Shown here: positions 22,681-32,511 of the stretch, piece by piece | How the letters are laid out: each line of letters starts with the position of its first letter | How positions within the stretch are numbered: the stretch's first letter is position 1 | Assembly (NCBI RefSeq): GCF_001522545.3 | Contig: NC_031774.1 | Location: 51,614,269-51,678,268 of the forward strand | Direction: 5' to 3' | From: Parus major | Lineage: Eukaryota; Chordata; Aves; Passeriformes; Paridae | DNA length: 64,000 bases | Program-made: the position numbers and the translations under genes | The notes under the pieces: generated by a model | The model's database searches: none | Told to the model about the DNA's origin: nothing | The model's input: the letters and a program-made list of their open reading frames with translations, nothing else

Positions 22681-25600
22681 AATGGTGCCTGGGAAACTGT
22701 AAATTTGAATTACCATTTTCCTATACAAGGTGAGAAAATTGCTAAGAACAGTGGGAAAAACTGTGGAGTCACAAGAGGCAGAGCAAGAAGGGACTACAAG
22801 CTTTAAGGTAAAAGTCAGAGAGAAGGGCTTTATGCTGTCATACAGGTGTGCATGTCTTAAATCCCACCAGTGTGGATCCACAGGAAGGCTGGATGTATGT
22901 TAAGACAAAGGAAACCATTGTGACAAGAGAAATGTTTTCCTCTGGGCTTCTAGAACAACTGTTCTTTATACGGTGATTCTCCTGACTGGATTCTCTTCAG
23001 GAATCTGCCAGGGCAGCAAACTCAGGGGTTCCATCCTGTGTAATCTCTTCAGTACTGAAGTCTGGTTGGTCTGCATGTGAATCCAGGACAGAATACTTCA
23101 GGCTTTGGAAATGCACCTTTTATGGACACTTTACTTACAACAAAAGAACATCCAGAGGCTCAAACAACCTTCCAGAATACTCTGAAATATCCCTTCAGAA
23201 CTACCTAGGGCATTATCAATAAAAGGAGTGGGTGAAAAAGCCTCTCAGACCTGTTCTGCTGCTCTGACAGCACTGGGGATAAGGCACACAGCTAAGCTGG
23301 CAGCAGGAAAATTATGAGACAGTGACCACCTCCCAGTCATCTCAAATGCTCAAATTATTCCTAAGCCTGATTCTCACAGGTTGTTTGGTGTTCCCATGAC
23401 TACATGCAGAAAAGGTGAAAGCAAAAGTAGTTACATCACTCTGAAGAAAGAGCTACTATTGATTACTGAAGAAGAGCCTGTAACAATTTCTACAATAATG
23501 AAAGACTCTCAGCATCGAAAGTATACCCACCAGATCTTTCTGACAATATTAGGTTTGGCTTTTTCTCTAGGTATGATTAGATTCTGAGATTCTTGATGGA
23601 GAAAAGATCCTAAGAATATCAGGATATCCTAAGGATGTTTCAGATAGAAAATGAGGGCATCTGAATAAATCAATACAGCTGTTATATTCATGTCAGCCTT
23701 TCAGTTTGCCAGGTTTCAACAGAATCCTTGCAGTTGCTAGTTACAAACTAGCATAATAACTGACACTTTATGTCTGGAGAAATCTTTTGGACCAATTCCT
23801 TCTTCCTGATAAAGCCTCTTTGTGCTGCTCTAAAGGCACAAAGCAGCCTTCAAGTTGCTTTTATCTGTTATATTCAGATTCAGCCATCACAGGGAAATCT
23901 CCATATGGTGGAGAGCTGATCTTGCTGAGTTTGCACTCTTCCCATCACAGCTCTGATTCTGCAGCCATAGTGAGAGGCAGACCTACGGCTGAGGCATTGC
24001 TGTGCTCTAGTAATTCCCTGCTGTGGAGCTATATCTTGTCTCTTGTTCCAGGCACAGCTTAGAGTTCACATGAACCACTTTACAGGCCACTTTGGGAATC
24101 CAGTGACATGCACTCCAAAATTTCATTTGACTCCAAAGTTAATTTGGCATGGGCACAATGGCAGTCTTGATGATAGGGGAGCCTGGGGACCTCAAAATAT
24201 TTTAATAGTCTCAACAAGAGAGTAAGAAGGTCCTAAGATTACTGAGATGCAGTAGTGTTATGCCATACTAATATTCTTTGTCAAGTATGAAGTAGCTCTG
24301 TAAGCTGACTTGGGAATTGAAATTAACTTGAAAGAAATGAAAAATGTTACATAACAAATGCAGAAAGGCATATATAACTTACTTCTGGAAGAGTTGGGGG
24401 ATGTTTCACCTTAAATGCTTGTAATTTGGAAAACCATGACTTTTTAGGAAATTAAAGCAAAAAATCATAGCTTGGGCAGGGGAATTTTTTTTTCCTAAAC
24501 AAATGGGCTATCACATTAGACATTATTGCCTAGTAGCAGTTGAAATAAACCCTGAGGAACCCCTATCTCATGTATAAGATGAAATAAATGAATGTGTATT
24601 CCCACAATACTTTTGGACAGTGCTTCAGCAATAAAAAAAGAATATAAATTTAATGATTTTATTATTCTGTTAATAAGCATCTTCAATCTGGAGCATAGGA
24701 TGAGGATGCTGCAAGTCAAGAAACTGCCAAGATGCTGCAAATCAAGAAGTGCCAGAAATGTAGAAACTGGCTCCTGCTAAGTGTTGTTCAGATCCACAAT
24801 AGGTATTGATTAGAAAAAACCCATAACCACCTTCTGCAGAAACTGTGGAGAAGCCATGTGAAGCACACAAACCACAGCACTTAGAGTTAGCATTCCATAC
24901 AGAAGCAGTGCCAAATTGCACCTGAAACAGCAGGGTTAATAAGGATGTACTGTACCATTCCAAATTACAAATTTTCAGCTGAATGACTGTTAATTGCAAT
25001 AAGCAAATTCATACAAGAAACAATGGTTTGCTGCCCTCTTTCTCTCTCCCTCTCTCAGGTTTACTTCCAGAATTAAAAATAACCTGTTGATGCCACCTCT
25101 GGGAAGATAGGACTGGGAATGAACCCCCTCTACAAACACATAATGGCCATATTGTTTAGAAGATCTCAGAGCAATAACTTTTCAGCATCCCCACTCATCA
25201 AGAGTCACCAAACTCTTTTTGGTAGGTGGTAATAAAATAAAGAGCTCCAGTAAAAGGCTAAACCTCTCAAGTACAATATCAGAGAAGACCATAACCAGTA
25301 CCCATGCAACAAGATATTTACCAAAAAACTCTCCCAGAGGATTCTGAGAAGGTGGCAGGGGGAACACAAAACAGTCCTTTACCAGGCTCACCTGAGGGAA
25401 AAGGATTTGTGGTGACACAAATCTGACCATCACAGTATGGCTGTGAGCAAGATCCACCACAAACCACCTGATGACTTAATGTCACCAGCCCTTTCTACAT
25501 CCTGTCTCTGACTAATTTCCAGTGCCTCAGAGGCAGTTGAAAAAACCTCATAAGCCAAATGTAGATGGGACAGAGGACCAGAAGTAGGCCTGAAACTTGG

Positions 25601-25989
25601 GAATTATTACAGTACAATGTCAAAGGTCAGCAGCTCTGTCGTCTTCAAATCCCCTTTGGACACAACAAAGCATCATGCTCTGATTTAAAATCATGTTGGT
25701 GTTTGTTCCTGGAGTGCTGTTTGTTTGCTCTTGGAATGGTTAGAAAGCTTTTCAGTCTAAGTATACTCACTACCAATTTATGGCCATGCATCACTGTGCT
25801 AACATAATCCTTTAATCTTAATAGTACTCTTTCCTTGATATTTACTGTGTGAATTGCACTATTTTGGCTTAATTTGGCTAGTTGAGGAAGCTAAGTCTGC
25901 TTGCTTGTTTGCAGCTCCCATTCAAGAATACAGATACTCTGCTCCCTTGCCACCCCAGAATTCCTCTTCTGCACCTGTGTCAACCTGAG

Positions 25990-26130
25990 TCAATCTTTTC
26001 TGACCGTAAGTCACCAGAACTGGACGCAATTTTCCAAACAAGGTTCCTCAGCTGTGCTGTGCAAAGCCTTGTTAATACTTCCCTCTCTCTACTAAAAATA
26101 CCATGCTTTGTGCATCATAGACTCAAGTGA
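25990..26130 (-). repeat. Probable old CR1/L3-type LINE 3' region
   Basis: The phrase CACCAGAACTGGACGCAATTT followed by a TTCC run resembles the 'ccagaactggacacaat' segment of CR1-family 3' regions read on the reverse strand. It lies on the 3' side of the LINE endonuclease remnant at 26.4 kb in the right order, so both may come from one insertion that lost its reverse-transcriptase part. Divergence is high. Confidence 0.4.
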
Positions 26131-26372
26131 GTCTTTTCCATACCCATTCTGCTGGCAGCTCATTTTCTCATGGAGGAACTCACCCCCATAGTAAGGTCAG
26201 AGCAGTAAACCCAAGGCTACCAGCATCACCACCCTCCTTCTCTCACTACAGTGTTTTAGGCACAGGGTATTGCTTCTAGCCTTTTAAACCTTGAACAAAT
26301 CCTTGCTTTGGCAATTGTTATTCGCTGCTTCTTCCAATATCTCTAAGTAAAAATCATCGTTGGGTTCATTCA

Positions 26373-26700
26373 TCATGTCAGCCTCAGGAATTTTCCCCAT
26401 TTCTCTAAATTTTCTGTTCTGCAGTCCCAAGTCTTAGTCAAATATCTGCATTTGTCCTTCTTGCAGTTTAACTTCAGCTGGATTAGTTTGTGATCACTCA
26501 GTTCATGATCAGTTTCAACATTCTGGCCTTCTACAAGGTCCTTGCTGCTTATTAATACCAGTCCTAAAATAGCATCCTCTCTCATGGACTGTTTGCCTGA
26601 GAAATCGAGTTTCTACAACACTCCAGAACATTTAAGCCCTACCGGTTCCCAGTGGTACCTTCTAGTCTGTAGCTGAGAAATTAGTTTCCCATAATCACAT
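26373..26700 (-). pseudogene. CR1/L3-type LINE ORF2 endonuclease remnant
   Basis: The minus strand encodes about 70 residues (26,585 down to 26,373) that match the end of the APE-type endonuclease domain of CR1-clade LINE ORF2 proteins. The REDAILGLVL segment corresponds to the usual RGDALLDLVL. A DLVEG segment follows, and then the SDH motif (Ser-Asp-His), which carries the catalytic histidine in this nuclease fold. The next part has spaced Lys/Arg and a TWDCRTENLEKWGKF stretch matching the 'LDFRRADFGLFRDLL' linker. The reverse-transcriptase domain that should follow is absent. Upstream frame (26,586-26,700) is broken. This is an ancient dead element. The divergence from the avian CR1 pattern suggests an old subfamily. 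Confidence 0.72.
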
Positions 26701-28049
26701 GCCATTTGCTCTTCTATGTCTTCCAAATAGTTTTGGAGATAAGTGCCCCTGTCCAAGTTTGTAAGGGATTACTATTCTTCTCTTGGTGTTTTGTTTTTTT
26801 TCCTTCTTTCCTCTCAGGTGTTTTTCCAATGTAACGCACTATTATTTTATTTCTTCAAACAATTTACTAAAATATGGAGCTACTCCAAGGACTTCAGTAT
26901 AATTTCTGGTGTTTTAAGTAGCTCTCCAACGACTATATTCTAAATACTATTGCCAAGCAGAAGTGTTCAGCATATCACAGCAGCCTTGAGACAAGACTTT
27001 AAGCCCCAGAGAAAACATTGCTTATAACACAAAATTCCAAACCAATTAAAGACTAAACATTGGTGACATATCTTGCTGTATTAATTGTATTAGAAATCTT
27101 TAAAATTTTGGAGTCACAATATGGAAAAATCAAAAAGAAAAAGCAATTGAAATGCTAGGTATTTAATTAAATCATCATTTTATCCCTTTGTCAACAGACT
27201 TTTTTTTTTTTAATGTGAAAAGGCCTCTGACATCTTTAAACGGTAATTAAAACAAGAATTTGTTTTCACTTTTTGGGGAAGAATACATTAGTACAGCTGC
27301 TAGAGCTACAGGCGCTGGAATCCTATTATGTTGTCTCCATTTTTTCTTTTTTTTTAGGACAAAACAAGAGGACACATATACAGCAGCAAAAAGAGTGGCA
27401 AAGGAGGAAATTGCAGGTTTGTCTCTGATAGAAACTTATTTGCAGCCCTGCTGCTGGAGAGATCCAGGCTTGGTGCACAATCCTTTCTGCCGGTCCAGAG
27501 CGAAGCAATCTTGAACAAGTGATGAGAACATGTAAGACATCCGTCTGAGACTTTCTCATGGCAGGTTCACGGCATCGTTTCAAAAGCCGCAGTTGTCTTG
27601 ACAGCTAAGCCACCTTTGACTGGGGACAGCAGCAAAGGCGGGAGAGAGGGGGAAAGAGAGAAAGCAGAGAAGTGGGATGAGAAGAAAAACAGCACACAGG
27701 AGGGAATTAGCAGTGCGGCCAAGCTTCGTGATTTAGAGGCTGGTGAGGACAGTGCCGGAGCTAGAGATGTTTAGTTTTGCAGGGCAACGTGGCGTGGGCG
27801 TTACGGAGAGCCGGGGGATGAAGACCGAGGAGGGTCAGGATGGATTTCGGGACGAGTGGAGATGCTGCAAGCGGCAACTATGACGCAAAGCTTGTCCGTT
27901 CAGGATCACGCATCCAACTGTTCCTCCCTAGTGATCCCTCGATAAACAACGTCCAAAAAGGACGGTGACCTCATCCCACTGAAATTAGCCAAACACCACA
28001 CATTTCTCCGTGTTCAGCTCTGCACATTCCTCAGAGCTGCGGCTCTCCA
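26701..28049. other. Non-coding DNA leading into the CpG island
   Basis: No gene is supported. A purine-rich patch at about 27,640-27,690 and rising CpG from about 27,770 mark the approach to the island. A pseudo-exon near 27,358 (poly-T run then TTTAG) has no good donor and is not called. Confidence 0.5.
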
Positions 28050-28384
28050 GGCTGCCAGCCCCATCACTGCACCCAGGGGTCCGGAGGCCCCTGTGGGGCA
28101 GTTCCTCCAGCCCATCCAGGAACAAGGCTCCAGCTGAGCCCCCATCCCCGGCTCAGGCCGGGCATTCCCGGCTCCGGCTGAGCCCCCGCGCCGCTTCTGC
28201 GCCAGAGCCGCCTCTCCCCCTCCCTCCCTCCCTCTCCCGCAGCCCGGTGAGGCGGCGGGGACACGACAAGCCACGACAGCCAACGATGCCCCGTGTAAAA
28301 GCGAGACCGCCGGCACAGGCAGAACAAATGCCCCGGTCGGGACACGCCGCGATGCTAGCGGAGCACGACGCAGGCATTTATTTC

Positions 28385-28700
28385 ACCTGGCTGCCGGGAG
28401 CGACAGGTTCTGTGGGCTGCCAGCGCCGCCCCCTTTCTTCGGTCGCCTGCGGAGGGGCCGCGGGTCCCTCTCGCACCCCCGGGGCGCCGGGCAGGGAACA
28501 CCCGCTGCCCCCTTGCCCCTGCACCCTGGCAGGACGCGGGGCTGGCACCTACGGCCGGCGGCTGCCGGGGCGCCCCGACCGGCCGCTCCCGGGGGACCAG
28601 CGGCTCTGGCTCGCTGCTCTTCCCTGGATCTCTTCCAGACCCTTCTCCCCCTCCCAACTGCTGTTTTTCCTCCCTCCCATTCTTCCCAGTGGCATTTTCT
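28385..28700 (-). other. Possible divergent minus-strand first exon
   Basis: On the minus strand a good donor occurs at 28,387/28,386 (GCAGCCAG|GTGAAA). About 300 bp upstream of it, in minus-strand terms, lies the AT-rich TATA-like word TATATTAA (about 28,705-28,712). This would suit a divergent transcript leaving the CpG island to the left. Only the signals are seen. No coding frame is proposed. Confidence 0.2.
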
Positions 28701-28735
28701 TTGTTTAATATACGCTATTGTTTTCGAGGCGCTTC
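28689..28735. promoter_or_regulatory. AT-rich core inside the CpG island
   Basis: About 45 bp of AT-rich sequence sit within very GC-rich DNA. They include TTTGTTTAATATA and CTATTGTTTT (forkhead- and SOX-like words) and a TATA-like TATATTAA on the minus strand. Isolation of such a block in a CpG island suggests retained function, for instance a core promoter or a SOX/forkhead site. Confidence 0.35.
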
Positions 28736-29110
28736 TTTGAGCGGGACTGCTGCACCTCCCTCGGGACAGGCAGGGGAAGCGAGCGGCTCTCCGCCGCGCC
28801 GATCCCGCTTTCCCGGACCCCGCGTCCCGGCGCCATCCCCCGCGCCCTTCCTTCCCTCGGTGCCCGGCAGCAGCTCCCGCCCCCCGGCCGAGCCCCCACG
28901 GCTCCGCCGGCACCACCCCGCGCCCGGAGCGGGACGCGCCGCCCCCCGCAGCCCAGCCCAGCCCGCGCCTCCTTCGCCGGGCGCGGGGCCCCTTCGGCCG
29001 AGCGGTGCCCGCGGGAGGGGGGTGACAGCAGCATCAGGTGCAGCCGGGGCCAGCGGCCAGGGCAAGCCCGGCCCCCGGCTGCCGCCTGCGCGCTGAGCGG
29101 CTGTGCCGGG

Positions 29111-29240
29111 CCCGCCCTCGGTGATTGGGAGGAGCTGGGAGAGCAGCGGGCTTCGCCGGGGATTTCCAGCCCGAGCGGGCGGGAGAGGAAGTGCGGGGCG
29201 GGGGGAGACGGCGCACAGCGGTCGGGACTTTCCGCCGGGC
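29111..29240 (+). promoter_or_regulatory. Core promoter array (CCAAT, GC, ETS, kappa-B)
   Basis: In order on the + strand: CCCGCCC (29,111-29,117), inverted CCAAT as ATTGG (29,124-29,128), GGGCGGG (29,177-29,183), ETS-like GAGGAAGTG (29,185-29,193), GGGGCGGGG (29,195-29,203) and a perfect kappa-B decamer GGGACTTTCC (29,224-29,233). There is no TATA box, as usual for CpG-island promoters. NF-Y sites commonly lie 60-100 bp upstream of the start, so a start near 29,190-29,230 is inferred. The kappa-B site may then lie at or just downstream of the start. Confidence 0.55.
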
Positions 29241-29309
29241 TGGCGGTCGCCTTCGCCCGGCTCCAGCTGCCGCCCGCCGCCCCGCTCCGCTCCGCGCACA
29301 CGCTCGCAG
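29210..29309 (+). other. Probable non-coding first exon
   Basis: The end is set by the donor GCAG|GTAGGG at 29,309/29,310, a good match to the consensus. The start is inferred from the promoter array and is approximate. I see no supported start codon in this interval, so it would be 5' untranslated sequence. The downstream acceptor exon was not found within the next 34 kb, or is too short to recognise, which fits a long first intron. Other possible first-exon donors are GCAG|GTGCCC at 29,678 and GCC|GTGAGC at 30,126. Confidence 0.4.
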
Positions 29310-29335
29310 GTAGGGCGGCCGCGGGGCTCGGCTGT

Positions 29336-29357
29336 GCGGCGGCGGCGGCGGCGGCAG
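29336..29357 (+). repeat. CGG trinucleotide repeat
   Basis: About seven CGG units run without interruption and lead into an AGG/GGAGG run. It lies 27 bp after the main donor, so it is either early intron or 5' UTR if transcription starts or splices differently. CGG repeats in CpG-island leaders are length-variable in vertebrates. Confidence 0.9.
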
Positions 29358-30014
29358 AGGAGGAGGGAGGGCGGGAGCTTCGCTGCCGCCGTGGCGGCGG
29401 CTCCCGCGCGGGGCTCCGGCACCGGCCGCGCTCGCCTGCCCGCGCTCGGGCGCTCCGCGCAGGGGGACGGGGCCGGGCGGGCGGCGGGAGCTGGGGGCGC
29501 TCCGGCGGGGGGGCACGGCGCTCACCGGGGCATCTGCTGGCAGGCAGGGGCCGAGCGCGCTGCAGCCGCAGCCCGTGCCGGGACCTCGGCGGCGGCCGGT
29601 GCCCGGGGATAGATCAGCCTGCGGCGGGCCGGCGCGGACTCTCCTGCCCGGACGCACTCGCACTCCAGGGCTTTGCAGGTGCCCCTTTTCCCTTACTTAT
29701 TCCTGCCTCCCCCTTCCCTCCCCTGCTCCTCTCACTCTCCGCCCCGTTCCCCGCGGGGTGTGTGCCTGTGCGGGGAGCGGAGGGAGGCGAGGCCGGAGCG
29801 GAGCCGGGAGCCGCGGCGGTGCTTGCGGCGTTTGATGTGTCGTTTGAATGCAGAAGGCTCGCTCGCTCCTGGCTCCCTCCATATGCAGTGCTGGGGGCGG
29901 GCCGACGGCCTTTAAAGGGGCATTGCCGGCAGCGCCGCGCCTGGCGCGGAGCGCGGTCCCGGCTGCGCGTCCCCCCGGCTGCCGCTGCGGCGGAGCCCCC
30001 GCCGCTCCCCGGCC

Positions 30015-30206
30015 ATGGGGCTGCGCACGGAGCCGCCGGAGCTGCCCCGCATCGGCGCGGAAGGAGTTGTATTTTCGCAAAGTCCGCCTGCCTGCACCGG
30101 CGCTGCGCTATCCCCGTCTGCCTGCCGTGAGCGGAAAGAAAAGTGTTTTGTTTTCACGCCATTCATTTCATGCGCTGATTCGCGACGCCGCGTTTTAGCG
30201 CGTTGA
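30015..30206 (+). CDS. Weak candidate first coding segment
   Basis: An ATG at 30,015 sits in a strong initiation context (GGCCATGG). It opens a 63-codon frame (MGLRTEPPELPRIG at its start) that passes a possible donor at 30,126 (GCC|GTGAGC), 37 codons in. The peptide matches nothing I recognise. The frame sits at the 3' side of the CpG island where a start codon would be expected for an alternative first exon. Chance is a serious alternative. Confidence 0.15.
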   Translation: MGLRTEPPELPRIGAEGVVFSQSPPACTGAALSPSACRERKEKCFVFTPFISCADSRRRVLAR

Positions 30207-30260
30207 ATGAATCGCCGTGTTGTAGGTTAGAAAAAATAATGAATGTTTAAAAGTTTATAC

Positions 30261-30298
30261 TGAGTCATTCCTCTGCAGATTAACCTATGACTGACTCA
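30261..30298. promoter_or_regulatory. Pair of perfect AP-1 sites
   Basis: TGAGTCA at 30,261-30,267 and TGACTCA at 30,292-30,298 are both exact AP-1 (TRE) consensus heptamers. Their centres are 31 bp apart, close to three helical turns, so both would face the same side of DNA. They sit just outside the right edge of the CpG island. This supports a stimulus-responsive element near the promoter, as does the kappa-B site upstream. Function is inferred. Confidence 0.5.
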
Positions 30299-31170
30299 TA
30301 ATCTGAGAACTGCAGTGGCTTGTAAAATAGGAAGGTAAGGCATTTACGTTTTGATTTATTTGTTTCTTTGAGTGCCCAAGATCTGAATTACCGCAGAAAA
30401 CCAGGAGAAATTGTGTTAATGTTAAGAGGCATAATCTCATGTTCTGCCCATCGGAGCTTGTGTGTGACGTGACAGACTGTATGTGCTCCTCTGCGTGGAT
30501 CTTCAGCACGCATTAGGGCATCTTTCCTCTTCTGCTATTTCTGTAGTAGTAAAATGTGGGACGTTCCAATGATACAATTTCAAATACGCTGTCTCTTTGG
30601 GTCTGTGACTTCTCTAGCATGTTTAGATCTGAGCTTTGTATACTGTATATTGCGATTTATATGTTTTCTATTTCTTGAGTAGAATGGTGTGTTTTTCCTT
30701 GCAGATTTGTCCCATAGGATGCATGTAGCATTAATGAGCACTAATCTGAGCTTGCATTCATAGACTGAAAAGGAGTTCAGTGCATGATGCAAAGGTGTAC
30801 TAGCAGTGTCTAGCTTAGACGAACAAAATAGTACAATTTGAAGTAGTTAGTAAAAATCTGCCTTTAAAATGGCTATTGACTTGCCTAGAAGCCTGGATTA
30901 AAGGGCTACACTGATGGTTGTTCAGAACTGGGGACACCATAGCATGTACTGCATGTTGTCCTTTTAAATGAGCCATTGGCTTCTACCACATATGGATTAA
31001 GGTCCAAATGCTATTGTGGTGGTTGGGGAGAAGGCTGTTCATTTGAGGTGAGAAATACTTGAACATTTGGACAGAATCAGTTTTTTATGGCTGCACTGGG
31101 AAACCCCTTGTCATAGAGCTTGGTAACGGAAACATTGATGTATCATCAGCTTGGGCATTGCAAGCAGGCG

Positions 31171-31184
31171 GCACTAGGGGGTTA
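31171..31184 (+). promoter_or_regulatory. Possible CTCF site
   Basis: GCACTAGGGGGTTA resembles the CTCF core (CCACTAGGGGGCGC) with mismatches at the edges. It is a single-motif match and weak alone. Confidence 0.22.
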
Positions 31185-32431
31185 TAAAAGTTGGGTTGTT
31201 CCAGCACAAGAATGGTAGGTGTTTTACTGAAATGTGACTTGGTGAGGTTTTTCTAATAATAGCTGGACCTAGAATATAGAACCATAAATTGCATTCAGTA
31301 CCAAAGCAAATTAATGACTCAGTCTTTAGGCTTTCCTGAAGTCCTCCTTCAATTAAGTTGGGTGATACGAATTTTGAGAAGCCATTCTTGCATGGATTCA
31401 GAGAATTTGAGTATCATGTAAGCATATTTTCTGTTGATACTGGGAAAACTCAGTAAGATGGCAGTAGTTAGCATCGGTGACCAAAGATTATTTATGAAGT
31501 CTTACCAGTCCATGTTAATACAGTTTGTCTTTTAAATGATCTTGGGATCATGTTGTTTTAGATCTTTGCATTGATCTTGTCCATAATGAACACTTAAGGA
31601 GAGAAGAGGATTGGCTTTTTAGTACTGAAATCCAGCTGTTCTATAGTAGATATGGCAATGCTGAAAATACAAAAAGCCAAAAACCTTGGTTTTTGATTGA
31701 TAAGGAGCTGATCATAGTTCTTTTTCAGATGAAAAGGCAATTTAAAAATAGGAATGACTTAAATCTACTCCTATACCCTAAACTGGCCTTGTATGAATAA
31801 ATACTGTAAAAATAAAACATTCTGATCTCTTATATCTTAGGTGATGTAGTTAGTGGATTTCATTAGATTTTTTTTAAATTATGCTAGTGTTTTTTAGTTG
31901 AAGGTGCTGCATCTTATGATGTGTGAAGATTGCTCATTCCACATTGGTTTCAGGTATCTGTACACTGGTGCACAGTTCCTTTAAAGAATTTCCAAGGCTT
32001 AAGTTTGTGTTTGTTTGTTTATTTGTTTTAAGCTGTGTATACTTTCTGAATGGAATGCTTGTATTTGAAACCTCCTTGAATTTTTGGTGTCTGACTCAGG
32101 AACATCAGAAGTGGTGGGAAAAACTGGAGATTTCAAAATGAGGTATGGGGAAAAGAATCCAAGGGAGGGAGAATTGTGTGGTTTTGTGCAGAAGAATAAA
32201 GGTGTGATTGTAGGAGTGCAGTAGTTGCACTAGGGTTTATCTTAAACTTTTTAACCTGTGGTGATGAAGTGGTGCTGTTCCTACTACATTAGGAAAGGGC
32301 TGGCAGAGAGAATATAACTGGTTTCCCACCTCAGCCTGCTGGAAGCCCATGCCCTCATAAATGGATAGTTATTTAATTTTGACAAATCACAAATGTTTCA
32401 TTTTTTGTTTTCTGTCTTTTTTTTCTTACAG

Positions 32432-32511
32432 CAGGAGAAAGGACTAAAGAATTGGGAGAAAAAGGGGAGTCAACTTACAGTAAACTATTGTTAGGTGCCC
32501 ATAATGTAGGA
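32432..32511 (+). other. Possible non-coding exon
   Basis: A strong acceptor (long T/C run ending CTTACAG, bases to 32,431) is followed after 80 nt by a perfect donor core (GA|GTAAGTG at 32,511/32,512). All three frames are short or closed, so it could only be an untranslated or non-coding-RNA exon. Intronic pseudo-exons with such signals are common. Confidence 0.2.

Larger units (their letters stand above)
19044..25989. other. Intronic or intergenic DNA
   Basis: No supportable exon. The 115-codon minus frame at 21,077-21,424 has no recognisable motif and no convincing splice borders. Perfect small hairpins and two AT-rich candidate elements are listed separately. Confidence 0.5.
28050..30200. 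promoter_or_regulatory. Main CpG island (probable gene promoter)
   Basis: This is about 2.1 kb of very GC-rich DNA with frequent unmutated CpGs, in sharp contrast to AT-leaning DNA on both sides. It is the only such large block in the window. CpG preservation implies an unmethylated germline promoter. It includes several GC boxes, an inverted CCAAT box, ETS and kappa-B sites, candidate first-exon donors, a CGG repeat and an AT-rich insert at 28,689-28,735. Open frames of up to 470 codons here are caused by lack of AT-rich stop codons. They are Pro/Arg/Ala/Gly-rich in all frames and are not called as proteins. Edges are estimated by eye. Confidence 0.9.

Noticed and set aside
27358..27414. Possible exon after a poly-T run and TTTAG
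   Set aside because: The 3' border (GCAG|GTTTGT) is a weak donor, and a poly-T/TTTAG acceptor is common by chance in AT-rich DNA.
28718..30130. A 470-codon + strand frame and several 100-235-codon minus frames across the CpG island
   Set aside because: All frames on both strands are open here because GC-rich DNA has few stops. The peptides are Pro/Arg/Ala/Gly-rich without motifs, and the + frame would run straight through the likely promoter and splice donor.
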